This document shows, one piece after another, positions 21,608 through 29,621 of a stretch of 64,000 nt of DNA. How positions within the stretch are numbered: position 1 is the stretch's first letter; each line of letters opens with the position of its first letter. The notes below the pieces were generated by a model, which did not search any database, had not been told where the DNA came from, and was given only the letters and a program-made list of their open reading frames with translations. Made by a program: the position numbers and the translations under genes. Location: contig NZ_LMDI01000015.1 of assembly GCF_001425785.1 (NCBI RefSeq), positions 41,809 to 105,808 on the forward strand. The letters run 5' to 3'. The stretch comes from Rhizobacter sp. Root1221. Its GTDB lineage: Bacteria; Pseudomonadota; Gammaproteobacteria; Burkholderiales; Burkholderiaceae_C.

Positions 21608-23149
21608 ATGGCCGACAAGCTGATCATTTTCGACACGACGCTGCGCGACGGCGAGCAATCGCCTGGCGCCTCGATGACCAAGGACGAGAAGCTGCGCATC
21701 GCGCGCCAGCTCGAGCGGCTGAAGGTCGATGTGATCGAGGCCGGGTTTGCCGCGTCCTCGAACGGCGACTTCGAGGCCGTGCGGGCCATCGCGAACGCCA
21801 TCAAGGACAGCACCGTCTGTTCGCTGGCGCGTGCGAACGACCGCGACATCTCGCGGGCCGCCGAGGCGTTGCAGGGCGGGGCGTCCACCCGCATCCACCT
21901 GTTCCTGGCAACGAGTGCGTTGCACATGGAAAAGAAGCTGCGCATGACACCCGACCAGGTGTTTGAGCAGGCCCGGCTGTCGGTCAAGTTCGCCCGCAAC
22001 CTCACGGGCGACGTGGAGTTCTCGCCCGAGGACGGCTACCGCTCCGACCCCGACTTCCTGTGCCGCGTGCTCGAAGCCGTGATCGATGCCGGCGCCACCA
22101 CGCTGAACATCCCGGACACGGTGGGTTATGCCGTGCCCGAGCTGTACGGCCAGTTCATCCTCGACCTGCGCACGCGCATCCCGAACTCCGACAAGGCCAT
22201 CTGGTCCGTGCACTGCCACAACGACCTGGGCATGGCCGTGGCCAACTCGCTCGCGGGCGTGAAGATCGGTGGTGCACGCCAGATCGAATGCACGATCAAC
22301 GGTCTCGGTGAACGGGCAGGCAACTGCTCCCTCGAAGAGGTGGTGATGGCCGTGAAGACGCGCCGCGACTACTTCGGCCTCGACATCGGCATCGACGCGT
22401 CGCAGATCGTGCCGGCGTCGCGCCTCGTGTCGCAGACCACGGGTTTCGTGGTGCAGCCGAACAAGGCGGTGGTGGGCGCCAACGCGTTCGCCCACGCGTC
22501 GGGCATCCACCAGGACGGCGTGCTCAAGGCCCGCGACACCTACGAGATCATGCGCGCGGAAGACGTGGGCTGGTCGGCCAACAAGATCGTGCTGGGCAAG
22601 CTGTCGGGGCGCAACGCGTTCAAGCAGCGCCTGCAGGAGCTCGGTGTGTCGCTGGAGTCCGAGGCCGAGGTCAACGCGGCGTTTGCCAAGTTCAAGGAAC
22701 TGGCCGACCGCAAGAGCGACATCTTCGACGAGGACATCGTGGCCCTCGTGATGGACGAGTCGGTGACTGCGGAGCAGGAGCACTACCGCCTTTTGTCGCT
22801 GTCGCAGCGCTCGGAAACCGGTGAACGCCCGTTCGCCAAGGTGGCGTTTGCCGCGGGCACCTCGGAATTCCACACCGAAAGCGATGGCAACGGCCCGGTC
22901 GATGCCAGCCTGAAGGCCATCGAGTCCCAAGTGAAATCTGGGGCGGAAATGCTGCTCTATTCGGTGAATGCCATCACCTCAGGAAGCACAGAATCGCAGG
23001 GCGAAGTGACTGTCCGTCTTCAACATGGCGGCAGGGTGGTCAACGGTGTGGGCTCCGATCCCGACATCGTGGTGGCATCTGCCAAGGCCTACCTCGCAGC
23101 GTTGAACAAGTTGCATAGCAAAAACGAACGAGTCGCTGCCCAAGGCTGA
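21608..23149 (+). CDS. leuA: 2-isopropylmalate synthase, second paralogue (TIGR00973-like)
   Basis: This 513-residue protein belongs to the other bacterial LeuA subfamily, starting [20 protein letters not shown]. The metal-binding [13 protein letters not shown] and [17 protein letters not shown] motifs are present, followed by a C-terminal regulatory domain (about 390-500). It is much closer to common bacterial LeuA than to its upstream neighbour, so the pair is not a recent duplication. The short gap suggests co-transcription with leuA and shared attenuation. Citramalate synthase is an alternative, but the sequence looks like a true LeuA. An ACAGGAG ribosome binding site precedes the ATG. 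Confidence 0.9.
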   Translation: MADKLIIFDTTLRDGEQSPGASMTKDEKLRIARQLERLKVDVIEAGFAASSNGDFEAVRAIANAIKDSTVCSLARANDRDISRAAEALQGGASTRIHLFLATSALHMEKKLRMTPDQVFEQARLSVKFARNLTGDVEFSPEDGYRSDPDFLCRVLEAVIDAGATTLNIPDTVGYAVPELYGQFILDLRTRIPNSDKAIWSVHCHNDLGMAVANSLAGVKIGGARQIECTINGLGERAGNCSLEEVVMAVKTRRDYFGLDIGIDASQIVPASRLVSQTTGFVVQPNKAVVGANAFAHASGIHQDGVLKARDTYEIMRAEDVGWSANKIVLGKLSGRNAFKQRLQELGVSLESEAEVNAAFAKFKELADRKSDIFDEDIVALVMDESVTAEQEHYRLLSLSQRSETGERPFAKVAFAAGTSEFHTESDGNGPVDASLKAIESQVKSGAEMLLYSVNAITSGSTESQGEVTVRLQHGGRVVNGVGSDPDIVVASAKAYLAALNKLHSKNERVAAQG

Positions 23150-23196
23150 ACATTCAGTCACAGTCCCTGACACAATCAGGGCTGGCTTGAGGAAGA

Positions 23197-23229
23197 GCGC
23201 GTAAGTTTCTGATCTTGCGTGCTTTTTTT
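23197..23229 (+). terminator. Rho-independent terminator after the leu genes
   Basis: GCGCGTAAG at 23197-23205 pairs with CTTGCGTGC at 23214-23222 (two G-U pairs), followed by seven T residues. A smaller hairpin (CCCTGA paired with TCAGGG, 23165-23181) precedes it. Confidence 0.82.
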
Positions 23230-23270
23230 CTTTCGCCTACACTCGTCGTAACGAGCGTGAAGGGGTAGTT

Positions 23271-24416
23271 GTGTTTCGATTTGCGCCAAATTCTGTAACT
23301 GGTCTTCTGCGTGCCCTGATGGTGCTGGTTGTGGCTGTCTCGGTTCCGCTTGCGGCCGGGGCAGCGGCGTCCAAGTCGCGCGCCGTCAAGAAAAAGCCCG
23401 CCGTGGTCGCGAAGGCTGCGCCCGCCAAGGGCAAGGGCCGTGCCGTCGTCGCCAGAACCGCGTCGTCGCCCAAGCACTCGGCCACCCTGGTCCGCAAGGG
23501 CCGCCTCGTGGCCGTTCGGTCCCGCCAGGTGGCGATGCGTGCCGAGCCCATCCGGGCATCGTTCGGCCAGTTGTCCGGCCTGCATGGCACGGCCGACCCG
23601 CTCGACCTCAAGTCGAGCGTCGCCCTCGTGCTCGACCAGGACACCAACGAAGTCCTTTTCAGCAAGAATTCCCAGGCTGTCCTGCCCATCGCGTCCATCA
23701 CGAAGCTGATGACGGCCGTGGTGGTCACCGAGGCCCACCTCCCGCTCGACGAAGTGCTCACCGTCACGCAAGACGACGTGGACACCGAAAAGGGCAGCCG
23801 GTCCCGCCTGAGCGTGGGCACGCAGCTCACCCGCGAGGAAATGCTGCACCTGGCCCTCATGTCGTCAGAGAACCGTGCCGCGCATGCGCTGGGCCGCTCC
23901 TACCCTGGTGGCATGTCGGCGTTTGTCACCGCAATGAACCGCAAGGCTGGCGAACTGGGCATGAGCGACACCCGCTACGTCGAGCCCACCGGCCTGTCCA
24001 GCCGCAACCAGTCCAGCGCCCGTGACCTGGCCACGCTGGTCAAGCACGCACACGGCCACCAGATCATCCGTGACCTGTCCACGTCGCTCGAGTACCAGGT
24101 GGCCGTGGGCCAGCGCCAGCTGCAGTTCCACAACACCAACGGCCTGGTGAAGAACCCCGAATGGGAAATCGGTCTGCAAAAGACCGGCTACATCTCCGAA
24201 GCCGGGCGCTGCCTCGTGATGCAGGCCAAGCTGGCCGGCCGCCAGGTCATCATGGTGTTCCTCGATTCCGCGGGCCGCTACTCCCGCATCGGTGACGCCG
24301 AGCGCGTTCGCAAGTGGATCAACGAAACACTGCCCATGGCCCACCCGGCCACGGCGCAACCGCACGTGCCCACCTTGCCAGTCACCTCCGTGGCAGTGCC
24401 GAAGATCACGTCCTGA
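23271..24416 (+). CDS. pbpG: D-alanyl-D-alanine endopeptidase (PBP7-like serine peptidase)
   Basis: This 381-residue protein has an N-terminal signal peptide and a Lys/Ala-rich linker (about 25-75), then an S11-type penicillin-binding domain. The catalytic motifs are SxxK in IASITKLMTAVVV, SxN in MSSENRAAHALG and KTG in LQKTGYISEAG. Such enzymes cut peptidoglycan cross-links in the periplasm. The start is GTG at 23271, supported by GAAGGGG just upstream; no nearby ATG would keep the signal peptide. The C-terminal tail is Pro/Thr-rich. It appears monocistronic between two terminators. Confidence 0.9.
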   Translation: MFRFAPNSVTGLLRALMVLVVAVSVPLAAGAAASKSRAVKKKPAVVAKAAPAKGKGRAVVARTASSPKHSATLVRKGRLVAVRSRQVAMRAEPIRASFGQLSGLHGTADPLDLKSSVALVLDQDTNEVLFSKNSQAVLPIASITKLMTAVVVTEAHLPLDEVLTVTQDDVDTEKGSRSRLSVGTQLTREEMLHLALMSSENRAAHALGRSYPGGMSAFVTAMNRKAGELGMSDTRYVEPTGLSSRNQSSARDLATLVKHAHGHQIIRDLSTSLEYQVAVGQRQLQFHNTNGLVKNPEWEIGLQKTGYISEAGRCLVMQAKLAGRQVIMVFLDSAGRYSRIGDAERVRKWINETLPMAHPATAQPHVPTLPVTSVAVPKITS

Positions 24417-24420
24417 GCGC

Positions 24421-24492
24421 CCCCAGGTCCGGGCTGCGCCCAGCCCGCCCCCCAAGGGGGGTCAAGCAAAGTGGCAAAGCCACATTTGCTTG
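24421..24492. repeat. REP-like composite palindromic element
   Basis: Three hairpins lie side by side in 72 bases. The first is GGGCTG pairing with CAGCCC (about 24431-24446). The second is CCCCCC-AA-GGGGGG at 24449-24462. The third pairs TCAAGCAAA and GTGGC with GCCAC and TTTGCTTGA across an AAA loop (24462-24492). None ends in a T-tract. Dense nested palindromes in a gap between genes are typical of dispersed REP-type elements. Only one copy is in this window, so the repeat status is inferred. Confidence 0.55.
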
Positions 24493-24512
24493 AGAACGAA
24501 TACCTCCGCCAC

Positions 24513-24544
24513 GCAAAACGGCCCCTCGGGGCCGTTTTGCTTTT
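24513..24544. terminator. Bidirectional Rho-independent terminator between pbpG and iclR
   Basis: A 13-bp perfect stem (GCAAAACGGCCCC paired with GGGGCCGTTTTGC, two-base nominal loop) is followed by TTTT at 24541-24544. The stem carries T-rich ends on both strands, so it can serve both pbpG and the convergent IclR gene. Confidence 0.85.
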
Positions 24545-24561
24545 GGGGCGAAGCGCCCGAT

Positions 24562-25335
24562 TCAGCGGTGGCCCAGCGCGGCGGAGATCTGCGCGGCCGT
24601 GGCCTTGAGCCGTTCGAGCCAGCCTTCTTCAAGGCGATCGGCAGGGGCCGAGATGGAAAGCCCTGCCACCAGCTTGCCCTGGTCGTCCAGGATGGCCGCG
24701 GCCATGCAGCGCACGCCCAGCTCCAGTTCCTCGTCGTCCCGGGCGGTGCCGTACTGCAGCACCTTCGAGAGTTCGCGCTCCAGGGATGGCACGTCGGTGA
24801 TGCTGTTCTTGGTGTGGCCTGCGAGGCCCGTGCGGGTGGCGTAGGCGCGCACGCGCTGCGGGTCGTCATGGGCCAGGAACAGCTTGCCCACGGACGTGAG
24901 GTGCAGCGGGGCGCGGCCGCCCACGGCACGCACCACCTGCATGCCCGAGCGCTCGCTGTACGTGCGCTCGATGTAGACGATCTCGTCGCCTTGGCGCATC
25001 GACAGGTTCACCGGCTGGTGAGTGAGCTTGTGCAGCTCGCGCATGGGGCCGAGGGCGGCGTCGCGCACGTCGAGCCGCGCCTTCACGAGGTTGCCCAATT
25101 CCAGCAGGCGCATGCCGAGGCGGTAGCTGCCGGCTTCAGGGCGGTCCACGTAGCGGCCCACCGTCAGGTCATTCAGGATGCGGTGGGCGGTGGACGGGTG
25201 CAGGCCCGTCTGCTCGCTGATCAGCTTCAGCGAGACCGGATCCTGGTGCGATGCCAGCAGGTCCAGCAGCGAGAACATGCGCTCGAGCACCTGGATCGCG
25301 GGCTTCTGATCCTCTTTGCTTTTCATGCGCATCAT
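24562..25335 (-). CDS. IclR family transcriptional regulator
   Basis: This protein is about 257 residues, from a cluster of three ATG codons at 25335, 25332 and 25326; none has a clear ribosome binding site. The N-terminal winged helix (about 15-75) includes IQVLERMFSLLDLLA and the recognition region SEQTGLHPSTAHRILNDL. The C-terminal IclR effector domain follows (LHKLTHQPVNLSMRQGDEIVYIERT, TSVGKLFLAH, AAAILDDQGKLVAGLSISAP). The effector is unknown. It lies 37 bases downstream of hpnE on the same strand and may be co-transcribed with hpnCDE. Confidence 0.9.
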   Translation of the reverse strand: MMRMKSKEDQKPAIQVLERMFSLLDLLASHQDPVSLKLISEQTGLHPSTAHRILNDLTVGRYVDRPEAGSYRLGMRLLELGNLVKARLDVRDAALGPMRELHKLTHQPVNLSMRQGDEIVYIERTYSERSGMQVVRAVGGRAPLHLTSVGKLFLAHDDPQRVRAYATRTGLAGHTKNSITDVPSLERELSKVLQYGTARDDEELELGVRCMAAAILDDQGKLVAGLSISAPADRLEEGWLERLKATAAQISAALGHR

Positions 25336-25372
25336 TGTGAACCAGTTTGCGGCTGTTTTTGCATGGCGAAAT

Positions 25373-26638
25373 TCACGCCGTGGTGTTTGCCGCATCCCGG
25401 CCTGACCGGATCGCCCCTTCGAGCGTGGCCGGGTAGGGCCCGTCAATGTAGTCGCCCGCCGCCGACAGCCCGGGCAGGACGGTCTTGCCGGGCCGCGCGA
25501 GCCCGGGCGTGCACAGGAACGTGGCCCGTTTTTCCGTGACCGCGCGCAGCCCCACCAGCGGGCTGCGCAGGAACGGGGCCAGGGCCTTCTGCCCTTGGCG
25601 CAGCGTGGCGGCGAGCGTGGCGTCGCCCCCGCGTGCCACCCACGGTGCCGCGCCGCTGATCACGAAGGCCAGCACGCCTTCCATGCCACTCAAGGCCCCG
25701 AGGTCGAACACGAACTGGGCCGGGGCCTGATCGCCGTTGCGCAACGCCAGCATCGGCTGTGGCAGCTGCGTGTCCGGGCTGTGGGCGTAGACGGTGACGA
25801 TGGGTTCGTACTGCAGGCTGCGGGCCGCCGTGGCCCAGTCGGGTGCATGCGGTTCAGCGAGCCGCGCGGCCTCGGTGGCCGTGCACGCGAGCACCACGTG
25901 CTCGAACGGTTCACCGTCCACCAGCCATCCGGGGCCGGACGGGGCGATGGCGTCGACACGGCGCGACAGGTGCACGGCCGCGCCGGCCTGGGCCAACCAT
26001 CGGCCGGCAGGGTCGGGCCACAGTGCGCTGAGTTTCCAGCGTGGCAGCAGCAGGTCGGCCGAGCCGGGGCCGCTGAACAGCGCGTCTTTCAGCACGCGCA
26101 GGAATACCTGGGCGCTCGCCTGCGGCGCGGGGGTGTTGAGCGCGGCCACGCACAGCGGGTCGAGCAGGGCATCGCGCACGGAGGCGGGGAGGTGGCGGGT
26201 GAGGCGGGCCACGGTCCAGGAAGGCGGGCAGCGGAAGCCCTGAAGGGCCCAGCGGGTGGCGGTGGACAGCAGCGCCCACTTGTCGCCGCGGGTCCAGCCC
26301 GGGTAGGCCCACACCCCCCGGGCGAACGCCAGCAGCGGCGAGCCGGCTGGCATTTGCAGGCCGGTGCCGTCGGGGTACGCGATGCGAAGCGGAGTGCGCT
26401 TGAGCGCGCGCTGCAGGTCCACGCCCACCAGCTGCATCAGCGCGAGGGTTTCGGTGTACGCGCCGATCAGGATGTGCTGGCCGTTGTCGAGCGCGAGCCC
26501 GTGGCTGTCGATCTGGCGCGCGCGGCCGCCGAGCCTCGGCGCCATCTCGAAGACGGTGACGTGCTGGCCAGCGCGGGTGGCGTGCACGGCGGCGGCAAGG
26601 CCCGCCCAGCCGCCCCCGATCACCGCGACCTTCGCCAT
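25373..26638 (-). CDS. hpnE: Hydroxysqualene dehydroxylase
   Basis: This 421-residue FAD-dependent amine-oxidase/phytoene-desaturase-like enzyme reduces hydroxysqualene to squalene. The dinucleotide motif is VAVIGGGWAGLAAAVHATRAG at the N-terminus, followed by APRLGGRA. The C-terminal FAD segment is LPGLSAAGDYIDGPYPATLEGAIRSG. Its ATG shares one base with the stop of hpnD (TGATG), so the two are translationally coupled. The frame stays open upstream, but that region is hpnD in another frame and is not part of this protein. Confidence 0.92.
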   Translation of the reverse strand: MAKVAVIGGGWAGLAAAVHATRAGQHVTVFEMAPRLGGRARQIDSHGLALDNGQHILIGAYTETLALMQLVGVDLQRALKRTPLRIAYPDGTGLQMPAGSPLLAFARGVWAYPGWTRGDKWALLSTATRWALQGFRCPPSWTVARLTRHLPASVRDALLDPLCVAALNTPAPQASAQVFLRVLKDALFSGPGSADLLLPRWKLSALWPDPAGRWLAQAGAAVHLSRRVDAIAPSGPGWLVDGEPFEHVVLACTATEAARLAEPHAPDWATAARSLQYEPIVTVYAHSPDTQLPQPMLALRNGDQAPAQFVFDLGALSGMEGVLAFVISGAAPWVARGGDATLAATLRQGQKALAPFLRSPLVGLRAVTEKRATFLCTPGLARPGKTVLPGLSAAGDYIDGPYPATLEGAIRSGRDAANTTA

Positions 26639-27474
26639 CAGCGCACGGTCCAGTTCGTGCGGGCCGCGATCCAGAGCTTGCGCAGCGGCGTGAGCGAGGT
26701 GCGCTGGTGCAGCACCTGGAAGTTCTGCGCCTCGATCTCGCGCAGCAGCGTGCGGTAGATGTGGGCCATCATCAGGCCGGGTTTCTGGGCCTTGCGGTCC
26801 TCGGCGGGCAACAGCGCGATGGCCTCGTCGTAGCAGCGGTGCGCGCGTTCGGCCTGGAACTTCATCAGCGCGGTGAAGCGCTCGCTGTAGCCGCGGTTGA
26901 GCACCTCGTGCGCCTTCACGTCGAACTGCTGCAGCTCGGACACCGGCAGGTAGATGCGCCCGCGCCGCGCGTCGTCGCCCACGTCCCGGATGATGTTGGT
27001 GAGTTGCATCGCGAGGCCCAGGCGGTGCGCGTACTGCACCGTCTGCGGGTTCGTGCGCCCGAAGATGGACGAGGCCACTTCGCCCACGATGCCCGCCACC
27101 AGGTGGCAGTAGCGCGCGAGGCCGGGAAAGTCGAGGTAGCGCGACTGGTCCAGGTCCATCTGGCAACCGTCGATCACGGCCTGCAGGTGGTCCTCGCGGA
27201 TGTCGAACGGGGCGCTGTGGGGCATCAGCGCCTTCGTCACCGGGTGGGACGGCTGGCCGGCGAAGGCCGCATGGGCTTCCTTGCGCCACCACGCGAGTTT
27301 GGTGGCTGCCACGCCGGGGTCCTGTACCTCGTCGACCACGTCGTCCACCTCGCGGCAGAACGCATAGAAAGCCGTGATGGCCGCGCGGCGCGGCGGCGGC
27401 AGGAAGAGGAACGCGTAGTAGAAGCTGGACCCGCTCTTCGCGGCCTTGTCCTGCACATACTGCTCGGGGGTCAT
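26638..27474 (-). CDS. hpnD: Presqualene diphosphate synthase
   Basis: This 278-residue isoprenoid synthase joins two farnesyl diphosphates into presqualene diphosphate. The two aspartate-rich motifs are FCREVDDVVDEVQD and TNIIRDVGDDARRGRIYLP. An opening SSFYYAFLFLPPPRRAAITAFYAFCR is typical of squalene/phytoene synthases of the HpnD group. It overlaps hpnC by four bases (ATGA) and hpnE by one. Together the three make squalene, a precursor of hopanoids; no squalene-hopene cyclase gene is in this window. Confidence 0.93.
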   Translation of the reverse strand: MTPEQYVQDKAAKSGSSFYYAFLFLPPPRRAAITAFYAFCREVDDVVDEVQDPGVAATKLAWWRKEAHAAFAGQPSHPVTKALMPHSAPFDIREDHLQAVIDGCQMDLDQSRYLDFPGLARYCHLVAGIVGEVASSIFGRTNPQTVQYAHRLGLAMQLTNIIRDVGDDARRGRIYLPVSELQQFDVKAHEVLNRGYSERFTALMKFQAERAHRCYDEAIALLPAEDRKAQKPGLMMAHIYRTLLREIEAQNFQVLHQRTSLTPLRKLWIAARTNWTVR

Positions 27475-28328
27475 GGGCGGGCTTTCTGCAAACGGTGGGC
27501 CGGCGCCGGGCGCATGCGCAGCGCGCGCCAGGCCATGGTGACGACGTCGGTCCAGCCGAGGGTGGGGCGGGTGTCGAGGGTCGCGTGGCCGAGCAACGCG
27601 ACCCGGTCGAGGATGCGCAGGCCACCCTGCACCACAAGGCGCAGTTCCCAGCCGGCGCGCCCCGGCACGGTGTGCACGAGCGGGCTGCCGGCGTGCATGA
27701 GTGTGCGGGTCCAGCCCACCATGTCGGCCACGAGCGCGCGCGCGGCGGGGGAATCCTGCCGCGCGAGCAGGGCCTCCGGCGCCACGCCGAACCGTTCGCA
27801 GTCCGCGAGCGGGATGTAGAGGCGGTTGCGACCGGTGTCCACGCTCAGGTCCTGCCAGAAGTTGGCGAGTTGCAGTGCGGTGCAGATCTGGTCGGACCGT
27901 TGCAGGCTCGTGGTGTCGTCGATGCCGTACAGGTGCAGCAGCAGGCGGCCCACCGGGTTGGCCGAGCGCTGGCAGTAGCCCATCAGGTCCTGGCGGTCGG
28001 TGTAGCGCTGCTGGACGAGGTCCTGCTCGAAGGCGCCCAGCAAGTCGTGCAGCAGCGGCAAAGGCAGGGCATGATCGGCGATCTGCCGCTGCAGCGGCGC
28101 AAACACCGCAGCCCAGCGGGGGCCGGGCGTGGCGCCGCCGGCCGTGGCTTGCAATTCGCCACGGAACGCACGCAAGTCGTCCAGGCGTTGCGCAGCGGGC
28201 GCATCACCTTCGTCGGCCAGGTCGTCGGCGGTGCGGGCGAACCGGTAGATCGCGGTCACCGCCGGGCGCAGTGCGGGGGGGCACAACACCGAGGCCACGG
28301 GGAAGTTTTCGTAGTGTTCGATGCTCAT
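27471..28328 (-). CDS. hpnC: Hydroxysqualene synthase
   Basis: This 285-residue enzyme converts presqualene diphosphate to hydroxysqualene. The start at 28328 (MSIEHYENFPVASVLCPPALRPAV) matches the family opening. Aspartate motifs are RTADDLADEGD and NFWQDLSVDTGRNRLYIP. It is the first gene of the coupled hpnC-hpnD-hpnE unit. An in-frame extension upstream reaches 28424, but it lacks family character. The promoter probably lies in the 159 bases shared with the divergent RND efflux genes. Confidence 0.92.
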   Translation of the reverse strand: MSIEHYENFPVASVLCPPALRPAVTAIYRFARTADDLADEGDAPAAQRLDDLRAFRGELQATAGGATPGPRWAAVFAPLQRQIADHALPLPLLHDLLGAFEQDLVQQRYTDRQDLMGYCQRSANPVGRLLLHLYGIDDTTSLQRSDQICTALQLANFWQDLSVDTGRNRLYIPLADCERFGVAPEALLARQDSPAARALVADMVGWTRTLMHAGSPLVHTVPGRAGWELRLVVQGGLRILDRVALLGHATLDTRPTLGWTDVVTMAWRALRMRPAPAHRLQKARP

Positions 28329-28405
28329 GGGGCAGGGGGAATCCGCCCGCATTGTCGCTGTTCCGTGAGGGGTTCCCGTGACGCCCCTCAGACGTGCAAC
28401 AGGGT

Positions 28406-28449
28406 TTGACACCGCCCGGGGCACACGAATACATTACTGACCAGTCAGT
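28406..28449 (+). promoter_or_regulatory. RND operon promoter with TetR-type operator
   Basis: A perfect -35 box TTGACA (28406-28411) and a -10 box TACATT (28430-28435) are separated by 18 bases. Directly after the -10, a 14-bp palindrome (ACTGAC-CA-GTCAGT, 28436-28449) covers the likely transcription start. Such TGAC/GTCA palindromes at efflux promoters are typical operators of TetR/AcrR repressors. No tetR gene is adjacent. Confidence 0.7.
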
Positions 28450-28487
28450 CATTTAACTGCAGCACCGTCTCTCCGCCGAGGAACCCC

Positions 28488-29621
28488 ATGCGCTTGTCCC
28501 TGTCACTCCTTTTGCTCGGCGTGATGTCGATCGCCGCCTGCTCCAAACCCGAGCCAGCGCCAGAACCCGTTCGCGCGGTGCGCACACTGACGGTAGCCCG
28601 TGCCGCCACCAGTGGCGCGCACGAATACGCCGCAGAAGTCCGCGCCCGCACGGAGTCGCGTCTCGGGTTCCGCGTGGGCGGCAAGATCGTGCGCCGTGCC
28701 GTCAACCTGGGGGATTCGGTCAAGCCCGGCCAACTGCTCGCGCAACTCGATCCGCAGGACCTGAAGCTCGGCCAGGACGCGGCACGCGCCGGCCTGGTCG
28801 CCGCGCAGGCCAACATGGACCAGACCGAGGCCGATTTCAAGCGTTTCAAGGAACTGCGTGACCAGGGGTTCATCAGCTCGGCCGAACTCGAGCGGCGTGA
28901 CACCGCATTGAAGGCGGCCCGAGCCCAGCTCGACCAGGCCCGCGCGCAGTCGAGCGTGCAGGGCAACCAGGCGGCCTACTCGGCGCTCGTGGCCGACGTG
29001 GCCGGTGTGGTGACCGCGGTGGAAGCCGAGCCCGGCATGGTGGTGGCCGCCGGTGCGCCGGTGATCCGCCTGGCGGTCGACGGCCCGCGCGACGTGGTGT
29101 TCGCGGTGCCGGAAGACAAGGTCAGCACGCTCAAGGCGCTGGCCGCCAAGCCCGGCTACCTGAAGGTGCGGCTGTGGGGCGCTGACGCCGAGCCGGTGGC
29201 GGTCACGCTGCGCGAGATCGCCGCATCGGCCGATCCCGTGACCCGCACGTTCCTCGTCAAGGCCGACCTGGGCTCGGGCTCGGCGGCGAAGGCCATGCGC
29301 CTCGGCCAGACTGCCACGGTCATTGCCGAGTCGCCCAGGATGGAGGGCATCACGAAGCTGCCGCTGTCGGCATTGCGCGAGGATCGCGGCCAGTCGTCGG
29401 TGTGGGTGGTCGACGCCTCCTCGATGACCGTCAAGAGCCAGCCGGTACAGGTGGCCGGCGCCGACGGCAACGAGGCCGTCATCACCGCCGGCCTGGCCCC
29501 GGGTGCCGTCGTGGTCACGGCGGGTGTGCACGTGCTGAACCCCGGCCAGAAGGTGAAGCTGTTCGTCGAGCCGGGCAGTGCGGTGCAAGGCTCCACCCCG
29601 ACGCCGGTGGCCGCCAAATGA
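28488..29621 (+). CDS. RND efflux periplasmic adaptor lipoprotein
   Basis: This 377-residue membrane-fusion protein links an inner-membrane RND pump to an outer-membrane channel. The N-terminal lipoprotein signal ends in SIAAC, giving lipidated Cys18. The lipoyl/barrel-sandwich halves are RTESRLGFRVGGKIVRR...GDSVKPGQLLAQLD and VAGVVTAVEAEPGMVVAAG. Between them lies an alpha-helical hairpin at about 90-160. The later beta-barrel and membrane-proximal domains are normal. A GAGGA ribosome binding site precedes the ATG. The stop overlaps the pump start by four bases. Confidence 0.92.
   Translation: MRLSLSLLLLGVMSIAACSKPEPAPEPVRAVRTLTVARAATSGAHEYAAEVRARTESRLGFRVGGKIVRRAVNLGDSVKPGQLLAQLDPQDLKLGQDAARAGLVAAQANMDQTEADFKRFKELRDQGFISSAELERRDTALKAARAQLDQARAQSSVQGNQAAYSALVADVAGVVTAVEAEPGMVVAAGAPVIRLAVDGPRDVVFAVPEDKVSTLKALAAKPGYLKVRLWGADAEPVAVTLREIAASADPVTRTFLVKADLGSGSAAKAMRLGQTATVIAESPRMEGITKLPLSALREDRGQSSVWVVDASSMTVKSQPVQVAGADGNEAVITAGLAPGAVVVTAGVHVLNPGQKVKLFVEPGSAVQGSTPTPVAAK

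Noticed and set aside
25373..27637. Apparent 754-residue fusion upstream of hpnE
   Set aside because: The N-terminal part is hpnD read in the wrong frame. hpnD has its own complete frame, ending with a one-base overlap at the hpnE ATG.
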